This document shows positions 1 through 10,755 of a DNA stretch of 64,000 bases, piece after piece (position 1 is the first letter of the stretch; each line of letters begins with the position of its first letter). The stretch spans positions 1-64,000 of the forward strand of contig CAVOYQ010000011.1 of the NCBI GenBank assembly GCA_963700705.1. Direction: 5' to 3'. The notes under the pieces were generated by a model. The model was not told where the DNA came from. It did not search any database and worked only from the letters and a program-made list of their open reading frames with translations. The stretch comes from JAHEFT01 sp963700705. GTDB taxonomy: Bacteria > Pseudomonadota > Gammaproteobacteria > Xanthomonadales > SZUA-36. Position numbers and translations under genes: made by a program.

Positions 1-1
1 C

Positions 2-1360
2 GTACGCTGCAGCGACTGCCACGACGTGCATTCCATCAAACTGGTCCAGGAAGGCAATGCGCTCTGCCTGCAATGTCATCGCGCCGCGCAATACGACACC
101 AGCAACCACCATTTTCACAAGCAGGAAAATGAACCGGGCGAACCGATACGATCGGCGGATGGTGAAGTGCTGTTCGAGGTCGGAACCGGTGCGCAGTGCG
201 TCCAGTGCCATATGCCCGGCCGTTACTACATGGGCGTGGACTACCGCCCGGATCACAGCTTCCGGATCCCGGACCCGGCACTCGACGCCGCGATTGGTTC
301 ACCCGACGCCTGCCTGCGTTGCCACGTTGACCAGGATTCGCAGTGGTCGCAGCAGACGGTGACTGCATGGTACGGGCCAGGCCGCAAGGCCCATTACGGC
401 TCCCTGCTCGCCCGGGGCCGTATTGCTGATCCTGCAGCAGCAGCCGGTTTGCGCGAACTGGCCGCAGACGTGCTGTACCCGGTCAATGTCCGGGCCACCG
501 CACTGTGTTTGCTGGCGGGCTATCCCGGTCCGGAAACGCAGCAGGTAATGGAAGCCGCGATGATGGATGAAGAGGCACTGATCCGGCATGCGGCGGCGGC
601 TGCGGTCCCGGCAGCATCCCTGGAAATGCTGGCGAAACTGCTGGGTCCGGTACTCTACGACCCGGTCGGGACGGTTCGGATCGAGGCCGCCAGGCGCCTT
701 GCCGGCGAAGCCAGTCAACTGCTGGACACGGACCAGAAAGCCCTGTTCAGCACCGTGTTGCAGGAGTACGAAAACGCCATGCTGTACACGGGCGACTTCG
801 CCGCCTCCCGGCACAACCTGGCCAACCTGTATGCGACACTCGACCGTCCCGAAGACGCGATCAGGCAGTACCGGGAAGCCATCCGGATCGACAACCGGTT
901 TTACCCCGCGAAAGTCAACCTGGCCATGCTGTATAACCAGCTCGGGCAGAACGATAAGGCTGAGCAACTGCTGAAAGAGGTCGTGGCCGCCGAACCTGGA
1001 CAATATGAACTGGCCTATTCCCTGGGCCTGCTGCTGGCTGAAATGCAAAAATACGATGAAGCCGCGGCTTACCTGGAGCAGGCATCAGCGGGCCTACCGG
1101 AACGGGCCCGCATCCATTACAACCTGGGGCTGCTGTACCAGTTCCTGCAGAACCTGACGCAGGCGGAGCGTGAGCTTCGCACGGCCCTGGAACTGGAACC
1201 GCAGAACCTGGATTTCCAGTACGGACTGGCGGACCACTACCTGAAACTGGGCCGTTTCGAAGACGCCCGGCCGATTGTCGAGGACATGGTTTTCCTGCAC
1301 CCGGAGAACCCCATCGGCAGCCAGATGATGGAGTTTATCCGGCAGAATACGGGGCGCTGA
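2..1360 (+). CDS. Multihaem cytochrome c / TPR protein, 5' truncated by window
   Basis: The reading frame is open to the window edge, so the true start lies upstream. Four CxxCH haem-binding motifs are visible: CSDCH (bases 8-22), then CLQCH, CVQCH and CLRCH at residues 14-18, 58-62 and 96-100 counted from the GTG at 26. Residues about 130-220 look like HEAT-type helical repeats, and about 225-440 hold consecutive tetratricopeptide repeats (for example the stretch around YPAKVNLAMLYNQLG). A periplasmic electron-carrier or assembly role is likely for this architecture, but partner and substrate are unknown. No signal peptide can be judged because the N-terminus is missing. It lies convergent to the M28 peptidase, 31 bp away. 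Confidence 0.8.
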   Translation, partial: VRCSDCHDVHSIKLVQEGNALCLQCHRAAQYDTSNHHFHKQENEPGEPIRSADGEVLFEVGTGAQCVQCHMPGRYYMGVDYRPDHSFRIPDPALDAAIGSPDACLRCHVDQDSQWSQQTVTAWYGPGRKAHYGSLLARGRIADPAAAAGLRELAADVLYPVNVRATALCLLAGYPGPETQQVMEAAMMDEEALIRHAAAAAVPAASLEMLAKLLGPVLYDPVGTVRIEAARRLAGEASQLLDTDQKALFSTVLQEYENAMLYTGDFAASRHNLANLYATLDRPEDAIRQYREAIRIDNRFYPAKVNLAMLYNQLGQNDKAEQLLKEVVAAEPGQYELAYSLGLLLAEMQKYDEAAAYLEQASAGLPERARIHYNLGLLYQFLQNLTQAERELRTALELEPQNLDFQYGLADHYLKLGRFEDARPIVEDMVFLHPENPIGSQMMEFIRQNTGR

Positions 1361-1391
1361 TCACCGGCATCCGGGGGTCTCGCTGCGGTGC

Positions 1392-3629
1392 CTACCCGCC
1401 GCTGACCAACCGGCTCAGCTCTTCAATTCGCGCAGACATCAGGTTCAACACACCGGCGGCGATTTCGATCTGTGGATCCACCGCCTGAAATTCACGCTGC
1501 TCGATGGCTTCGCGCACACCCGGAATGGTCTTTACGCCATAGCCGGTATAGAAGCCCGGCGCATAAATAAAATGCTTGTACCAGGACCTGCCGTCAAGGC
1601 CGGGTTCGCGGGTCAGTAAGCGCTCACTGGTAAACAACAGCCGGTTGATTTCCCCGGACGTCGTGGCGCTGCTCGCCGTTGCCTCCGCGTAAGAATCGGC
1701 CGCGACCAGTAAGCGCTCCAGCGCGTTTCTGAGTGGCGAGAAATCGAAGTAAGGCACCGGCGGTTGCGCCACCGGAGGCCCGAGTGTCTTTTCCGGATTC
1801 AGCGCGAGTCCGTAAACTCCGTCGGCGATCAACCGGTTGGTCTCGATGGTCTGATCACGCATCGTGTCGGCCAGCTCTTCGAGTTCATTGACGTACAGTG
1901 CAACGTTCTCGGCAAAGCCCTGGAATTCGAACGGCAGCCTGGGCGCATTGGCCAGCCGCAACGAAGCCCGGCCGGTAACACGCGCCAGCGTGGCGCCGTA
2001 CACCAGGCCCGGATCCAGCCACTTGTTGAAGTGTTCGAAGGTATCGTACAGCGTGTGATAACTGCCGTCATCGGCCTCGCCGCCAAAACCGATATTGGCC
2101 GATGCGATCCCCAGGTGCTGGAGAAAGGGCGTGTAATCGGAACCGGAACCCAGCGGGTCAATACGCAGATCCGGACGGTTTTTGGCTTCGGCTTTCAGCT
2201 TGTCGCTATCCGCATAAATCATCTCAAAGGCGCGCCGTCGTTCTTTCACCGACACGTCAAACCGGGGGTCGCCGACGTCCTCCATGACCTGGTTAAAAAA
2301 GCGCTCAAGGCTATGGCTGCCGCCGATGTCGATGAAACCCCGGCTGCTGCCATCGGTGTTCAGGTAGGCTACGGCCTTTTTTTCCAGCTCCGCCGCGTGG
2401 TGCTCGACCCATTCGGTAGAGCCGATCAATCCCGGTTCCTCGCCATCCCAGGCGGCATAAATCAACGTGCGCAGGGGTGGATGCCCTTCCCTCGCCAGTG
2501 TGGCGACGGCCCTGGCCTCGGCCAGCATCGCCACCAGGCCGGAAAGCGGATCGGAAGCGCCGTGGTTCCAACCGTCATGGTGGTTACCCCGGATGATCCA
2601 TTCATCCGGATACCGGCTCCCTTCGAGGCGCGCAATCACGTCGTAAGCAGTCACCATGTTCCAGTCAAATTCAACCTTCAAGTGCACCCGGGCCGGTCCG
2701 GGCCCGAAGTGGTAGGTGATCGGTAAAGCGCCGCGCCAGTCTTCCGGCACCACTGCGCCACCCATCGCGGACAGCAGCGGCAACGCGTCCCGGTAGGAAA
2801 TGGGAAGCACCGGGATTTTCGTGATCGTCACGGCATCCTCGCGCGCCAGGCGTTTGGCTTTTGCGGTGGCGCCCACGCCCGGCGTGAGCACATCACCCGG
2901 ATAAGTCGGCATGTCCATCACCGAACCCCGTTGCACGCCGCTGTCGTTCTTGAACGGCCCTTCGGGGTACACATCGCCCGGGCCATAGCCGTCGTCCGCC
3001 GGATCGGAATAAATGATGGTGCCGATGGCGCCTTTTTCGCCGGCCAGCTTGGGCTTGATGCCGCGCCAGGACTTGCCATATTTCGCAATCGCGATTTTTC
3101 CACTGACGTCAATCCCGTTACGCTCCAGGATCTCGTAGTCTTCAGGCCGTCCGTAATTCACGAACACCAGTTCAGCTTCAACATCACCATCCGTGGAAAA
3201 CGCGTTGTACGTCGGCAGTAATTCTTCAATCCGGGAAGTGCTGGGGTCCTCCGGCAGGGAGTCCTCGGTCAGCGAGGCGACAAACCGCGAAGGCTCGATC
3301 AGTTCAACCAGCCGGGTGCGCGGCGTTGGCAGCAGCACCTGGTACTCCGCGATTTCCACCGCGAAGCCCCAGGACTGCAGCAGCTGAGCGATATAGGCGG
3401 CGTTCTCTTTGCCGGCGCGGGAACCCAGGTGGTGTGGCGTTGCAGACATCACCCGCATCCATTCCTCCATCTCCACCGGGTCCACCTTCGTATCCAGCAC
3501 CCGTTCGACATCACGCTGGACTTTACTTTCGGCCTCGCTATAACCCAGGATATTTTCGTCGCCGGACCAGGCGCTGCCGGCAAGTCCTGCGGCAAACACG
3601 ACCGGAAGCGCTAACATCAGTAATCTCAT
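1392..3629 (-). CDS. M28-family zinc aminopeptidase, PSMA/glutamate carboxypeptidase II-like, exported
   Basis: The 745-residue protein starts with a signal peptide (MRLLMLALPVVFAAGLAGSA). A protease-associated-domain-like region (about residues 150-280) precedes the M28 catalytic domain. Candidate co-catalytic zinc ligands and catalytic residues follow the family order: GNHHDGWNHGASDPLSG near residue 350, DGEEPGLIGS near 396, LNTDG near 420 and YHTLYDTF near 525. A C-terminal helical transferrin-receptor-like dimerisation domain fits the length, which is typical of the GCPII/PSMA group. It probably trims peptides in the periplasm or outside the cell. It stands alone, downstream of cls on the same strand. 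Confidence 0.88.
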   Translation of the reverse strand: MRLLMLALPVVFAAGLAGSAWSGDENILGYSEAESKVQRDVERVLDTKVDPVEMEEWMRVMSATPHHLGSRAGKENAAYIAQLLQSWGFAVEIAEYQVLLPTPRTRLVELIEPSRFVASLTEDSLPEDPSTSRIEELLPTYNAFSTDGDVEAELVFVNYGRPEDYEILERNGIDVSGKIAIAKYGKSWRGIKPKLAGEKGAIGTIIYSDPADDGYGPGDVYPEGPFKNDSGVQRGSVMDMPTYPGDVLTPGVGATAKAKRLAREDAVTITKIPVLPISYRDALPLLSAMGGAVVPEDWRGALPITYHFGPGPARVHLKVEFDWNMVTAYDVIARLEGSRYPDEWIIRGNHHDGWNHGASDPLSGLVAMLAEARAVATLAREGHPPLRTLIYAAWDGEEPGLIGSTEWVEHHAAELEKKAVAYLNTDGSSRGFIDIGGSHSLERFFNQVMEDVGDPRFDVSVKERRRAFEMIYADSDKLKAEAKNRPDLRIDPLGSGSDYTPFLQHLGIASANIGFGGEADDGSYHTLYDTFEHFNKWLDPGLVYGATLARVTGRASLRLANAPRLPFEFQGFAENVALYVNELEELADTMRDQTIETNRLIADGVYGLALNPEKTLGPPVAQPPVPYFDFSPLRNALERLLVAADSYAEATASSATTSGEINRLLFTSERLLTREPGLDGRSWYKHFIYAPGFYTGYGVKTIPGVREAIEQREFQAVDPQIEIAAGVLNLMSARIEELSRLVSGG

Positions 3630-3652
3630 CAGGTTCTCCTAAATTTTTTCGC

Positions 3653-5105
<1,453 letters not shown>

Positions 5106-5114
5106 GCCGGTCCG

Positions 5115-5708
5115 TCATCCGCCCGCCAGGTGGAAATAGGCGCTCAAGCCCTTGAATCCAATTTGCAGGCCCATCGCCATAACGATCAATCCCATGAAAG
5201 ACTGGACAGTGGCCTGCATGAAGCCTCCGCCGGCGGGCTTCGGTTTTCGCGTCGCCAACACGGCCATGACGACCCAGGTGAGCAGTGTAGCGGCCACCAC
5301 CGCGACCAGTGCAGTTACCGGCAATTCGTTCCGTGAGTGCACGATGGCGATGGAAATGACTCCCGTTATCGTGCCGGGGCTGGCTGCGAACAGAACCAGT
5401 GAAGTCAGGGGTGAGGAACCTCCCGTCTGGGCAACCGTACCGCGCAGCATCGAAAAGCCCATCCAGACCAGCACGCTGCCGCCGGCAACGCTGAACACGT
5501 CGAGCGAAATGCCGAAAGCGTTGAGGATGTGTACGCCCAACAAGGCCGAAAGCACCAGTATCAATAACACCGCAATGGCGGCTTTACTGGCATCGCCCAT
5601 CCGGTCAGCGGTCGGCCTGCCCTGCTCGGCGGTCTGAAAGATCATCCCGCACATGACCGGATTGATCAGTGAAACGATCGTGATAAATGCCTGGATATAG
5701 GACTCCAT
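5115..5708 (-). CDS. MarC-family integral membrane protein
   Basis: The 197-residue protein has about six hydrophobic segments and the family's N-terminal signature SLINPVMCGMIF (the usual motif is a NP pair in the first membrane helix), followed by the conserved GGSVLVWMGFSMLRG region. MarC/YchE-type proteins sit in the inner membrane; their transport role is not established despite the historical link with multiple antibiotic resistance. Length matches the family. It precedes cls with a 9-bp gap, so the two are probably co-transcribed. The 236 bp upstream (5709-5944) carry no recognisable gene. Confidence 0.85.
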   Translation of the reverse strand: MESYIQAFITIVSLINPVMCGMIFQTAEQGRPTADRMGDASKAAIAVLLILVLSALLGVHILNAFGISLDVFSVAGGSVLVWMGFSMLRGTVAQTGGSSPLTSLVLFAASPGTITGVISIAIVHSRNELPVTALVAVVAATLLTWVVMAVLATRKPKPAGGGFMQATVQSFMGLIVMAMGLQIGFKGLSAYFHLAGG

Positions 5709-5944
5709 TATGCGAACTCGCCCATATTCGTATTGGCCACCAGGCCACCGGTGACTTTAAGCAATTTTCTGATCATGAATCTTGGCTTTGACGATCGATA
5801 CAGACCCCAGTTTAGCCCACACGGCGCAAAAGCTGTACCAACTCCGATCGGTGCATGGCACACTAATTATTTGCCGGTCAGGCAACCACTGTGAGATCGT
5901 GATCCACACCGGCAAAGTTGGCAAATCCCGACAAGGTGATCATC

Positions 5945-6475
5945 ATGAGCAGAACTTCAGCTGAGGCAAAATTCATTCCTCTGAATGTCGCAGTAGTTAC
6001 GATTTCAGACTCCAGGACAGAAGAAAACGACGATTCGGGCGACTACCTGGCCCGGTCACTGGAAAACGAGGGGCACAAAATCGTTCGACGGCTGATTGTG
6101 AAGGACGATAAATACGTGCTGCGGGCGGAGTTTTCCGCCCTGATAGCCGACCCGGAAGTGCGCATTGTCATCAGCACCGGCAGCACCGGGCTGACCGGGC
6201 GCGACGTAGCGCCGGAAGCGCTGGAGCCCCTGTTTGACAAAGCCATAGAAGGTTTTGGCGAACTGTTCCGGGCGGTTTCCATCACGGATATCGGCGCGGC
6301 GACGATCCAGTCCAGGGCCTTTGCGGGTGTGGCCAACGGTACCGTGATTTTCTGCATCCCCGGTTCACCGAACGCCTGCCGCACGGCATGGGAGGAAGTC
6401 ATTCGCCCACAGCTGGACGCCCGCACACGGCCCTGCAACCTGGCCAACGTGATGCCGCGTTTCCTGGAGCGCTGA
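5945..6475 (+). CDS. moaB: MoaB/Mog-family molybdopterin adenylyltransferase-like protein
   Basis: The 176-residue protein contains the MoaB/MogA fold signature: VAVVTISDSRTEENDDSG at the N-terminus, ISTGSTGLTGRDVAPEAL in the middle and IPGSPNACRTAWEEV near the C-terminus. The family binds molybdopterin and acts in molybdenum cofactor maturation. I chose ATG 5945 because AAGGTG at 5933-5938 gives a proper ribosome-binding site; a longer TTG start at 5918 is in frame but lacks one. It heads a plus-strand set with the hotdog thioesterase (9-bp gap) and the YhhN protein. No other molybdenum cofactor genes are in the window. Confidence 0.9.
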   Translation: MSRTSAEAKFIPLNVAVVTISDSRTEENDDSGDYLARSLENEGHKIVRRLIVKDDKYVLRAEFSALIADPEVRIVISTGSTGLTGRDVAPEALEPLFDKAIEGFGELFRAVSITDIGAATIQSRAFAGVANGTVIFCIPGSPNACRTAWEEVIRPQLDARTRPCNLANVMPRFLER

Positions 6476-6484
6476 TTCCCGGGC

Positions 6485-6940
6485 ATGAATAAACAACCCA
6501 ACTCGGAAATGTGCTTCGTGTGCGGCCGCAGCAACCCGGTCGGACTTTACATGCACTTCCACGACGATGGCGATGCGGAGGTGGTCAGTGAATACTCCGT
6601 ACCGGCACATTACCAGGGCTACCCGGGCATCGTTCACGGTGGCGTGCTGGCGGCGATGCTGGATGAAGTCGTGGCCCGGGTCTCCATGATCGGCGATCAC
6701 CACCACTTCATGATGTCGGTCAAGTTGCAGGTTTCGTACCGGCTTCCGGTCCCCGTGGAAACACCCTTGCGAGTGGTCGGCCGGATCGTGCGGCTGCGCG
6801 GGCGGCTGGGCAAAGCGGAAGGGAAAATCCATCTGCCGGACGGCCGGGTGGCCTGTGAATCCGCCATGTCACTGGCCGATGTTCCACCGGAACTGATCGC
6901 CAGCACCCACCCGAAATTACTCAACTGGAAGATCGACTGA
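6485..6940 (+). CDS. PaaI-type hotdog-fold acyl-CoA thioesterase
   Basis: The 151-residue protein has the hotdog thioesterase signature YQGYPGIVHGGVLAAMLDEV (HGG with the downstream acidic residue in the catalytic helix) and the C-terminal strand pattern of the family. It begins with a CFVCGRSNPVG segment, common in the subgroup annotated as PaaI thioesterases. It probably hydrolyses a small or medium acyl-CoA in the cytoplasm, but the substrate cannot be read from sequence. It lies 9 bp after moaB and 7 bp before the yhhN-like gene, so the three are likely one transcript. Confidence 0.85.
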   Translation: MNKQPNSEMCFVCGRSNPVGLYMHFHDDGDAEVVSEYSVPAHYQGYPGIVHGGVLAAMLDEVVARVSMIGDHHHFMMSVKLQVSYRLPVPVETPLRVVGRIVRLRGRLGKAEGKIHLPDGRVACESAMSLADVPPELIASTHPKLLNWKID

Positions 6941-6947
6941 GCCTCCA

Positions 6948-7578
6948 ATGTGGATAACCCTTTGCGCCGTCGGCGTATTCATCGCGTTGACCGGCGAGCG
7001 CTATTCCATCGGGCTTGTCAGCGCGGCGGGCAAACTGGCGGCGGCCTCCGCATATATCGCTGCGGCCTGGTCGGCAGGGGCCGCAGGCTCGCCATACGGA
7101 CAGGTTATGCTGCTCGGTATGGCGTTTTGCTGGATGGGTGACCTGCTGCTGGTATCCAACAACAACCGGCGCCTGTTTCTGCTGGGGCTGGCCAGCTTCC
7201 TGCTCGGCCACCTCGCCTACATCGGTGCTTTCGCGGCGCGGGGAGTGTCTTACCCGGCAGCACTGGGCGCCGGGCTGGTCATGGCCGTTTTCGCCTGGAG
7301 GATATTACGCTGGCTGCAGCCACACCTGGATAAAGGGATGCGCCGACCGGTCTGGATGTACGTGATTGCCATATCCCTGATGATGGCGATGGCTGTCGGC
7401 GCATACGCCAGTGGTGGAAATTGGCTGATTCCACTGGGTGCCCTGTTGTTTCTGCTTTCGGACCTGGCCGTCGCCCGCGACCGCTTCATCGCGCCAGGCT
7501 TCAGTCAATCGCGCCTGGGGTTTGCCGCTGTACTTTTGTGGCCAGATGGTACTTGCCGCGTCAGTAGGTCACCTGTAG
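6948..7578 (+). CDS. YhhN/TMEM86-family membrane protein, lysoplasmalogenase-like (frameshifted)
   Basis: About eight transmembrane segments and the motifs GMAFCWMGDLLLV and LFLLSDLAVARDRFIAP mark the YhhN family, whose characterised members hydrolyse lysoplasmalogen or related lipids in the membrane. The first frame loses homology after RDRFIAPGF. One base further the other frame gives NRAWGLPLYFCGQMVLAASV and a TAG at 7576-7578, which is the usual C-terminus. The break is at about 7495-7506 and corresponds to one extra base. The apparent extension to 7727 in the first frame is therefore not real coding sequence. Confidence 0.8.
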
Positions 7579-7834
7579 TAAAAAACCGGGTTATGCGGAG
7601 AGTGGATGACTCCGGTCAATTCATAAAGCCGGCCGGTTGGTATGCTGTTGGAATAAAGGAACCCTACTATCAACCCGATGCCATCCAAGCTCACAACCGA
7701 ACTCGTTGCTTACAAGAACCGGCTTAGCGGCTTGTAAACCTGCTCCTGCGCTTCTTCATTTCCACCTGAACACACGCATTTAACTGACCCATTCGGGAAT
7801 CTGAATGGTGTCCGGAACTTCTGGAGCATAGGTT

Positions 7835-9080
7835 ATGAAAATCATCGTATTGGGTGCAGGGCTGGTTGGCGGGCCAATGGCCATCGATTTGAACCGGGAT
7901 GCAGGATTTCGAGGTTTCAGTTGCCGATTGCAGCATCGAAGCGCTGCGACGGCTCAAAACCAAATGCCCGGAAGTTTCAGTCCTGCAGCAGGACTTGTCG
8001 AATCCGGAAGACGTCACGGCGCTGGTGAGCGGCTACGACCTGGTGGTCAACGCCGTGCCCGGGTTCATGGGATTTGAGACCGCCAGGGCCATCATAAAAG
8101 CCGGCAAAAGCTGCGCCTGCATCGCTTTTTATGCCGAGGACCCGTTCCAGCTGGATCAACTGGCCCGGGACAATAACGTCACGATGATCATGGACTGTGG
8201 CGTCTATCCCGGCATGGGTAGCGCCTTGATCATGAACGCGGCGCAACAACTGGACAAGGTTGAGAGCGTGCTTACCTACGTGGGCGGACTGCCGAAAGTC
8301 AGGGAGTGGCCGAGCGAATACAAAGCCGTCTTTTCACCCATTGACGTGATCGAGGAATATGTCCGCCCTGCCCGCTACATCGAGAATGGCTTCGAGGTAG
8401 TGCGCCCGGCCCTCTCTGATCCGGAATACGTTTTCTTTCCCGAAGTGGGAACCCTGGAAGCATTCAATACCGACGGCCTGAGAACCCTGGCCAAAACCCT
8501 GGACGCCCGGAATCTGAAAGAAAAGACACTGCGGTATCCGGGACACATCGAGAAAATGACCGTGTTGCGCGAACTGGGCTTTTTTTCCAAGGAACGGAGC
8601 ATCATGATCGATGGGCTGAAGACCAGCCCGCTCGAGCTGACTGCGCAGGTGCTGTTTCCCAACTGGAAACTGAAACAGGGCGAGGGCGACCTGACCATTT
8701 TCCGGTCCGTGATCGAGGGCACAAAGGAAGGCGATTACTTGCGAATCACCGTTGATATGTACGATGAGTACTGCCCCGAATCCGATGTCATTTCGATGGC
8801 CAGGACGACCGGGTACACGGCCACGCTGGCCATTCGCATGATTGCCGGGGGGCTTTACACGCACAAGGGAATTTCCCCGCCGGAATACATCGGAAAATTC
8901 CCGGAGTGCGTTGCGTTCATGCGCAAGGGACTGGAAGAACGGGGTGTTTACTACCGCGAAACCGTATCCAGCCAAAAACTTCCGCTCTCCGTCGGGAAAG
9001 CGGAATTACCCCATCACGGAACCGGTATTGCCTTCCCGGCTTCAGCAGCCGGGAATTTCCCGGAACCCAATCACTGTTGA
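7835..9080 (+). CDS. Saccharopine dehydrogenase / lysine dehydrogenase-family oxidoreductase (frameshifted)
   Basis: The start ATG at 7835 is preceded by GGAG (7823-7826) and opens a Rossmann motif, MKIIVLGAGLVGGPMA. The second frame, from about 7906, continues FEVSVADCSIEALRRLK, then VVNAVPGFMG, DCGVYPGMG and a C-terminal saccharopine-dehydrogenase domain to residue about 410. One extra base at about 7906-7912 explains the break. The family carries out NAD(P)-dependent oxidation at the alpha or epsilon amino group of lysine or saccharopine-like substrates; which one applies here cannot be told. The 3' end overlaps the convergent hypothetical gene by 39 bp. The preceding 256 bp (7579-7834) hold no supported gene. 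Confidence 0.82.
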
Positions 9081-9545
9081 CGCGATTTTCTCGTACACTT
9101 CGCTGATATGTGATTCGTGCAAGCCGAACTCGCCGCTTTCTGCGACAGATTTCGCGGCGACGCTGACGTCGGGTTCTTTTCCGGCGCCACGTTGCGCGCA
9201 CAGTTCATTGGCCACGGTGAGCGCAACTCGCAGGTCGTGCAAATAATCACAGGTATCGTGCCAATGGCCGGTTTGCGGTTTGTACTTAACCGCTTCCAGG
9301 ACGGTATCGCGGATATGTTCGACACTCCCCTCGCAATGACTGAGTTGCCGGTGCATATCGGCCAGCACCATCTTTCCGTGGTCGGTCAGCCAATACCGGC
9401 CGTCAGCGCCCTCGCGCTCGGTCAGCATCGAGTCCAGCATTTCGTGTAAGCGCCGCGCCTGGAGGGGATCACCCTCTCTTGCGCCATGCAGATAAGCATC
9501 GAGTGAGGCGTTGATGGCGCCTTCGCTCAAGCGTGTGGTAGTCAT
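9042..9545 (-). CDS. Hypothetical protein, 167 aa
   Basis: I do not recognise this protein. The start ATG at 9545 is chosen because GGAGGAGG lies directly upstream; a longer in-frame start at 9590 exists but would place this site inside the gene. The protein is soluble and helical by eye, with many histidines and acidic residues (RYWLTDHGKMVLADMHRQL, HWHDTCDYLHDLRVALTVA). No signal peptide or membrane segment is visible. It is convergent with the saccharopine-dehydrogenase-like gene, and the two coding ends overlap by 39 bp. The strong ribosome-binding site and stable frame support a real gene. Confidence 0.6.
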   Translation of the reverse strand: MTTTRLSEGAINASLDAYLHGAREGDPLQARRLHEMLDSMLTEREGADGRYWLTDHGKMVLADMHRQLSHCEGSVEHIRDTVLEAVKYKPQTGHWHDTCDYLHDLRVALTVANELCAQRGAGKEPDVSVAAKSVAESGEFGLHESHISEVYEKIASTVIGFREIPGC

Positions 9546-9956
9546 GGTTCCTCCTCCTGTACAGATGCCAGTGACGATCTTTTTTGACATCAGCCGCCAG
9601 GATTCGGGAGGCTATCGGATATGGGTCAGCAGACCTGTATGAGTAGCCTGGCGAACAGGCAGCACGCTATCAGTATACGCCTGTAACCTTAATGGCAGCT
9701 TAAGGAACCTCTGATCAATTATGCGCGGGCGCGACGGAGTCTTTGCGGGATGCTCCGGTCCGCTTTTGGTGAGCGTGGTTGGGTGATTCCCAATGAGCGA
9801 ATCAAAACGGGGCGGATGGCCCGCAAAGGCCCGTCCCGTAAGGGTTTCGCCGCAAAAGCCGCATCTCGCACACAGCCCGCCTCGGCCATAGCGACGGCTA
9901 TGGCGACGCGCCACGGCGTTCAGACTCGAACAGGAATCCTGACATGCGCTGCCTGC
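9546..9956. other. Gene-free stretch with possible insertion-sequence remnant
   Basis: No convincing gene is present in these 411 bp. From about 9709 the sequence AAGGAACCTCTGATCAATT resembles the terminal inverted repeat type seen at ends of insertion sequences, followed by unusual GC-rich low-complexity sequence up to about 9940. No matching second end and no transposase frame was found, so at most this is a solo end or decayed element. Confidence 0.3.
9885..9904. repeat. Perfect 8-bp inverted repeat
   Basis: GCCATAGC (9885-9892) pairs with GCTATGGC (9897-9904) around a 4-base loop. There is no T-tract after it on either strand, so it is not an obvious terminator. It lies inside the possible mobile-element remnant. 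Confidence 0.5.
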
Positions 9957-10706
9957 CTATTCGATTTCCCAGTCGAGATAGCCTTTGAGGGATGCATCCA
10001 CCTGACTCTCAAGCGCGCTTTCAAGGTCGCCTACGCTATCTTTGCCCGCAGCACGAAAGATGAAGGTGATTTTCGCCTTGGCGGGATTTTTCTTTTCGCT
10101 CTTGATGAGACAGCCCTGTTGCTCGAGCACTTTTCGATAGGCTGCAGCGGCTTCGACAATTCGTTCAGGGGGGAGCGCGCCAATGTTGATCCGGTACGTG
10201 ATCCGGTGGTTGAGGACGAAGATCAAGACATAGCCGAATACGGTTGCCAGGACCGCGACGTGCGGCAGGTCCAGGCCACAGGACAAGCCGATAAGCGTGA
10301 CGAAAATGACGCTACCGGTCAGGCTGGGGGAATAAAGAACCGTGCGGAAACGGATCAGTCCGCCAATACCAAAAAGCACAAAACCCACAACCAGTCCGTA
10401 CTTGACGACCATGATGCCGATCAACGCCCCGATCACGGAATACGTGATGAAGACTTTAGGCGCTTCGATTTCCTGCAGCGTATCCGCGGTCTGGATGTGC
10501 TTGGGATGGAAGGCAATTACGGCGCCCAGAACCGCCGCCAGCAACAGTGTCGCCAGTGCATTGGCCAGAAAGCTGAAATCCGTAAAGCCTTTCCAGCCCT
10601 CGCCCATGGAAACAGGTTCCTGCATGAAAACATCCGGGACCTGCTGCGACCAGGCCGACGATGTCATCAGCAGCAAGCTGACGGCGAACCAAAAAAACCT
10701 CATCAC
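9957..10706 (-). CDS. Membrane protein with MgtC/DUF4956-like core and periplasmic-type leader
   Basis: The protein of about 249 residues starts with a signal-like segment ending SSAWS, then three to five hydrophobic helices. The motif FGIGGLIRFRTVLYSPSLTG is typical of the MgtC/DUF4956 kind of membrane domain. A C-terminal soluble domain (about residues 180-249) follows, ending KGYLDWEIE. Function is unknown. The start is GTG 10706 or ATG 10703; GAGGG lies 7 or 10 bases upstream respectively. It follows carD by 49 bp on the same strand and may be co-transcribed with it. Confidence 0.65.
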   Translation of the reverse strand: MMRFFWFAVSLLLMTSSAWSQQVPDVFMQEPVSMGEGWKGFTDFSFLANALATLLLAAVLGAVIAFHPKHIQTADTLQEIEAPKVFITYSVIGALIGIMVVKYGLVVGFVLFGIGGLIRFRTVLYSPSLTGSVIFVTLIGLSCGLDLPHVAVLATVFGYVLIFVLNHRITYRINIGALPPERIVEAAAAYRKVLEQQGCLIKSEKKNPAKAKITFIFRAAGKDSVGDLESALESQVDASLKGYLDWEIE

Positions 10707-10755
10707 AGGTCTACCCTCGTGCAGCTCTAATGCAGAATTCTGGAACGTTCAGCTT

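Noticed and set aside
7579..7727. C-terminal extension of the YhhN protein
   Set aside because: After the frameshift at about 7500 the homologous C-terminus lies in the other frame and stops at 7578. The extension has no family similarity.
9612..9914. Minus-strand 100-residue protein in the gene-free stretch
   Set aside because: It is Arg/Pro-rich, has no ribosome-binding site and coincides with the possible insertion-sequence remnant.
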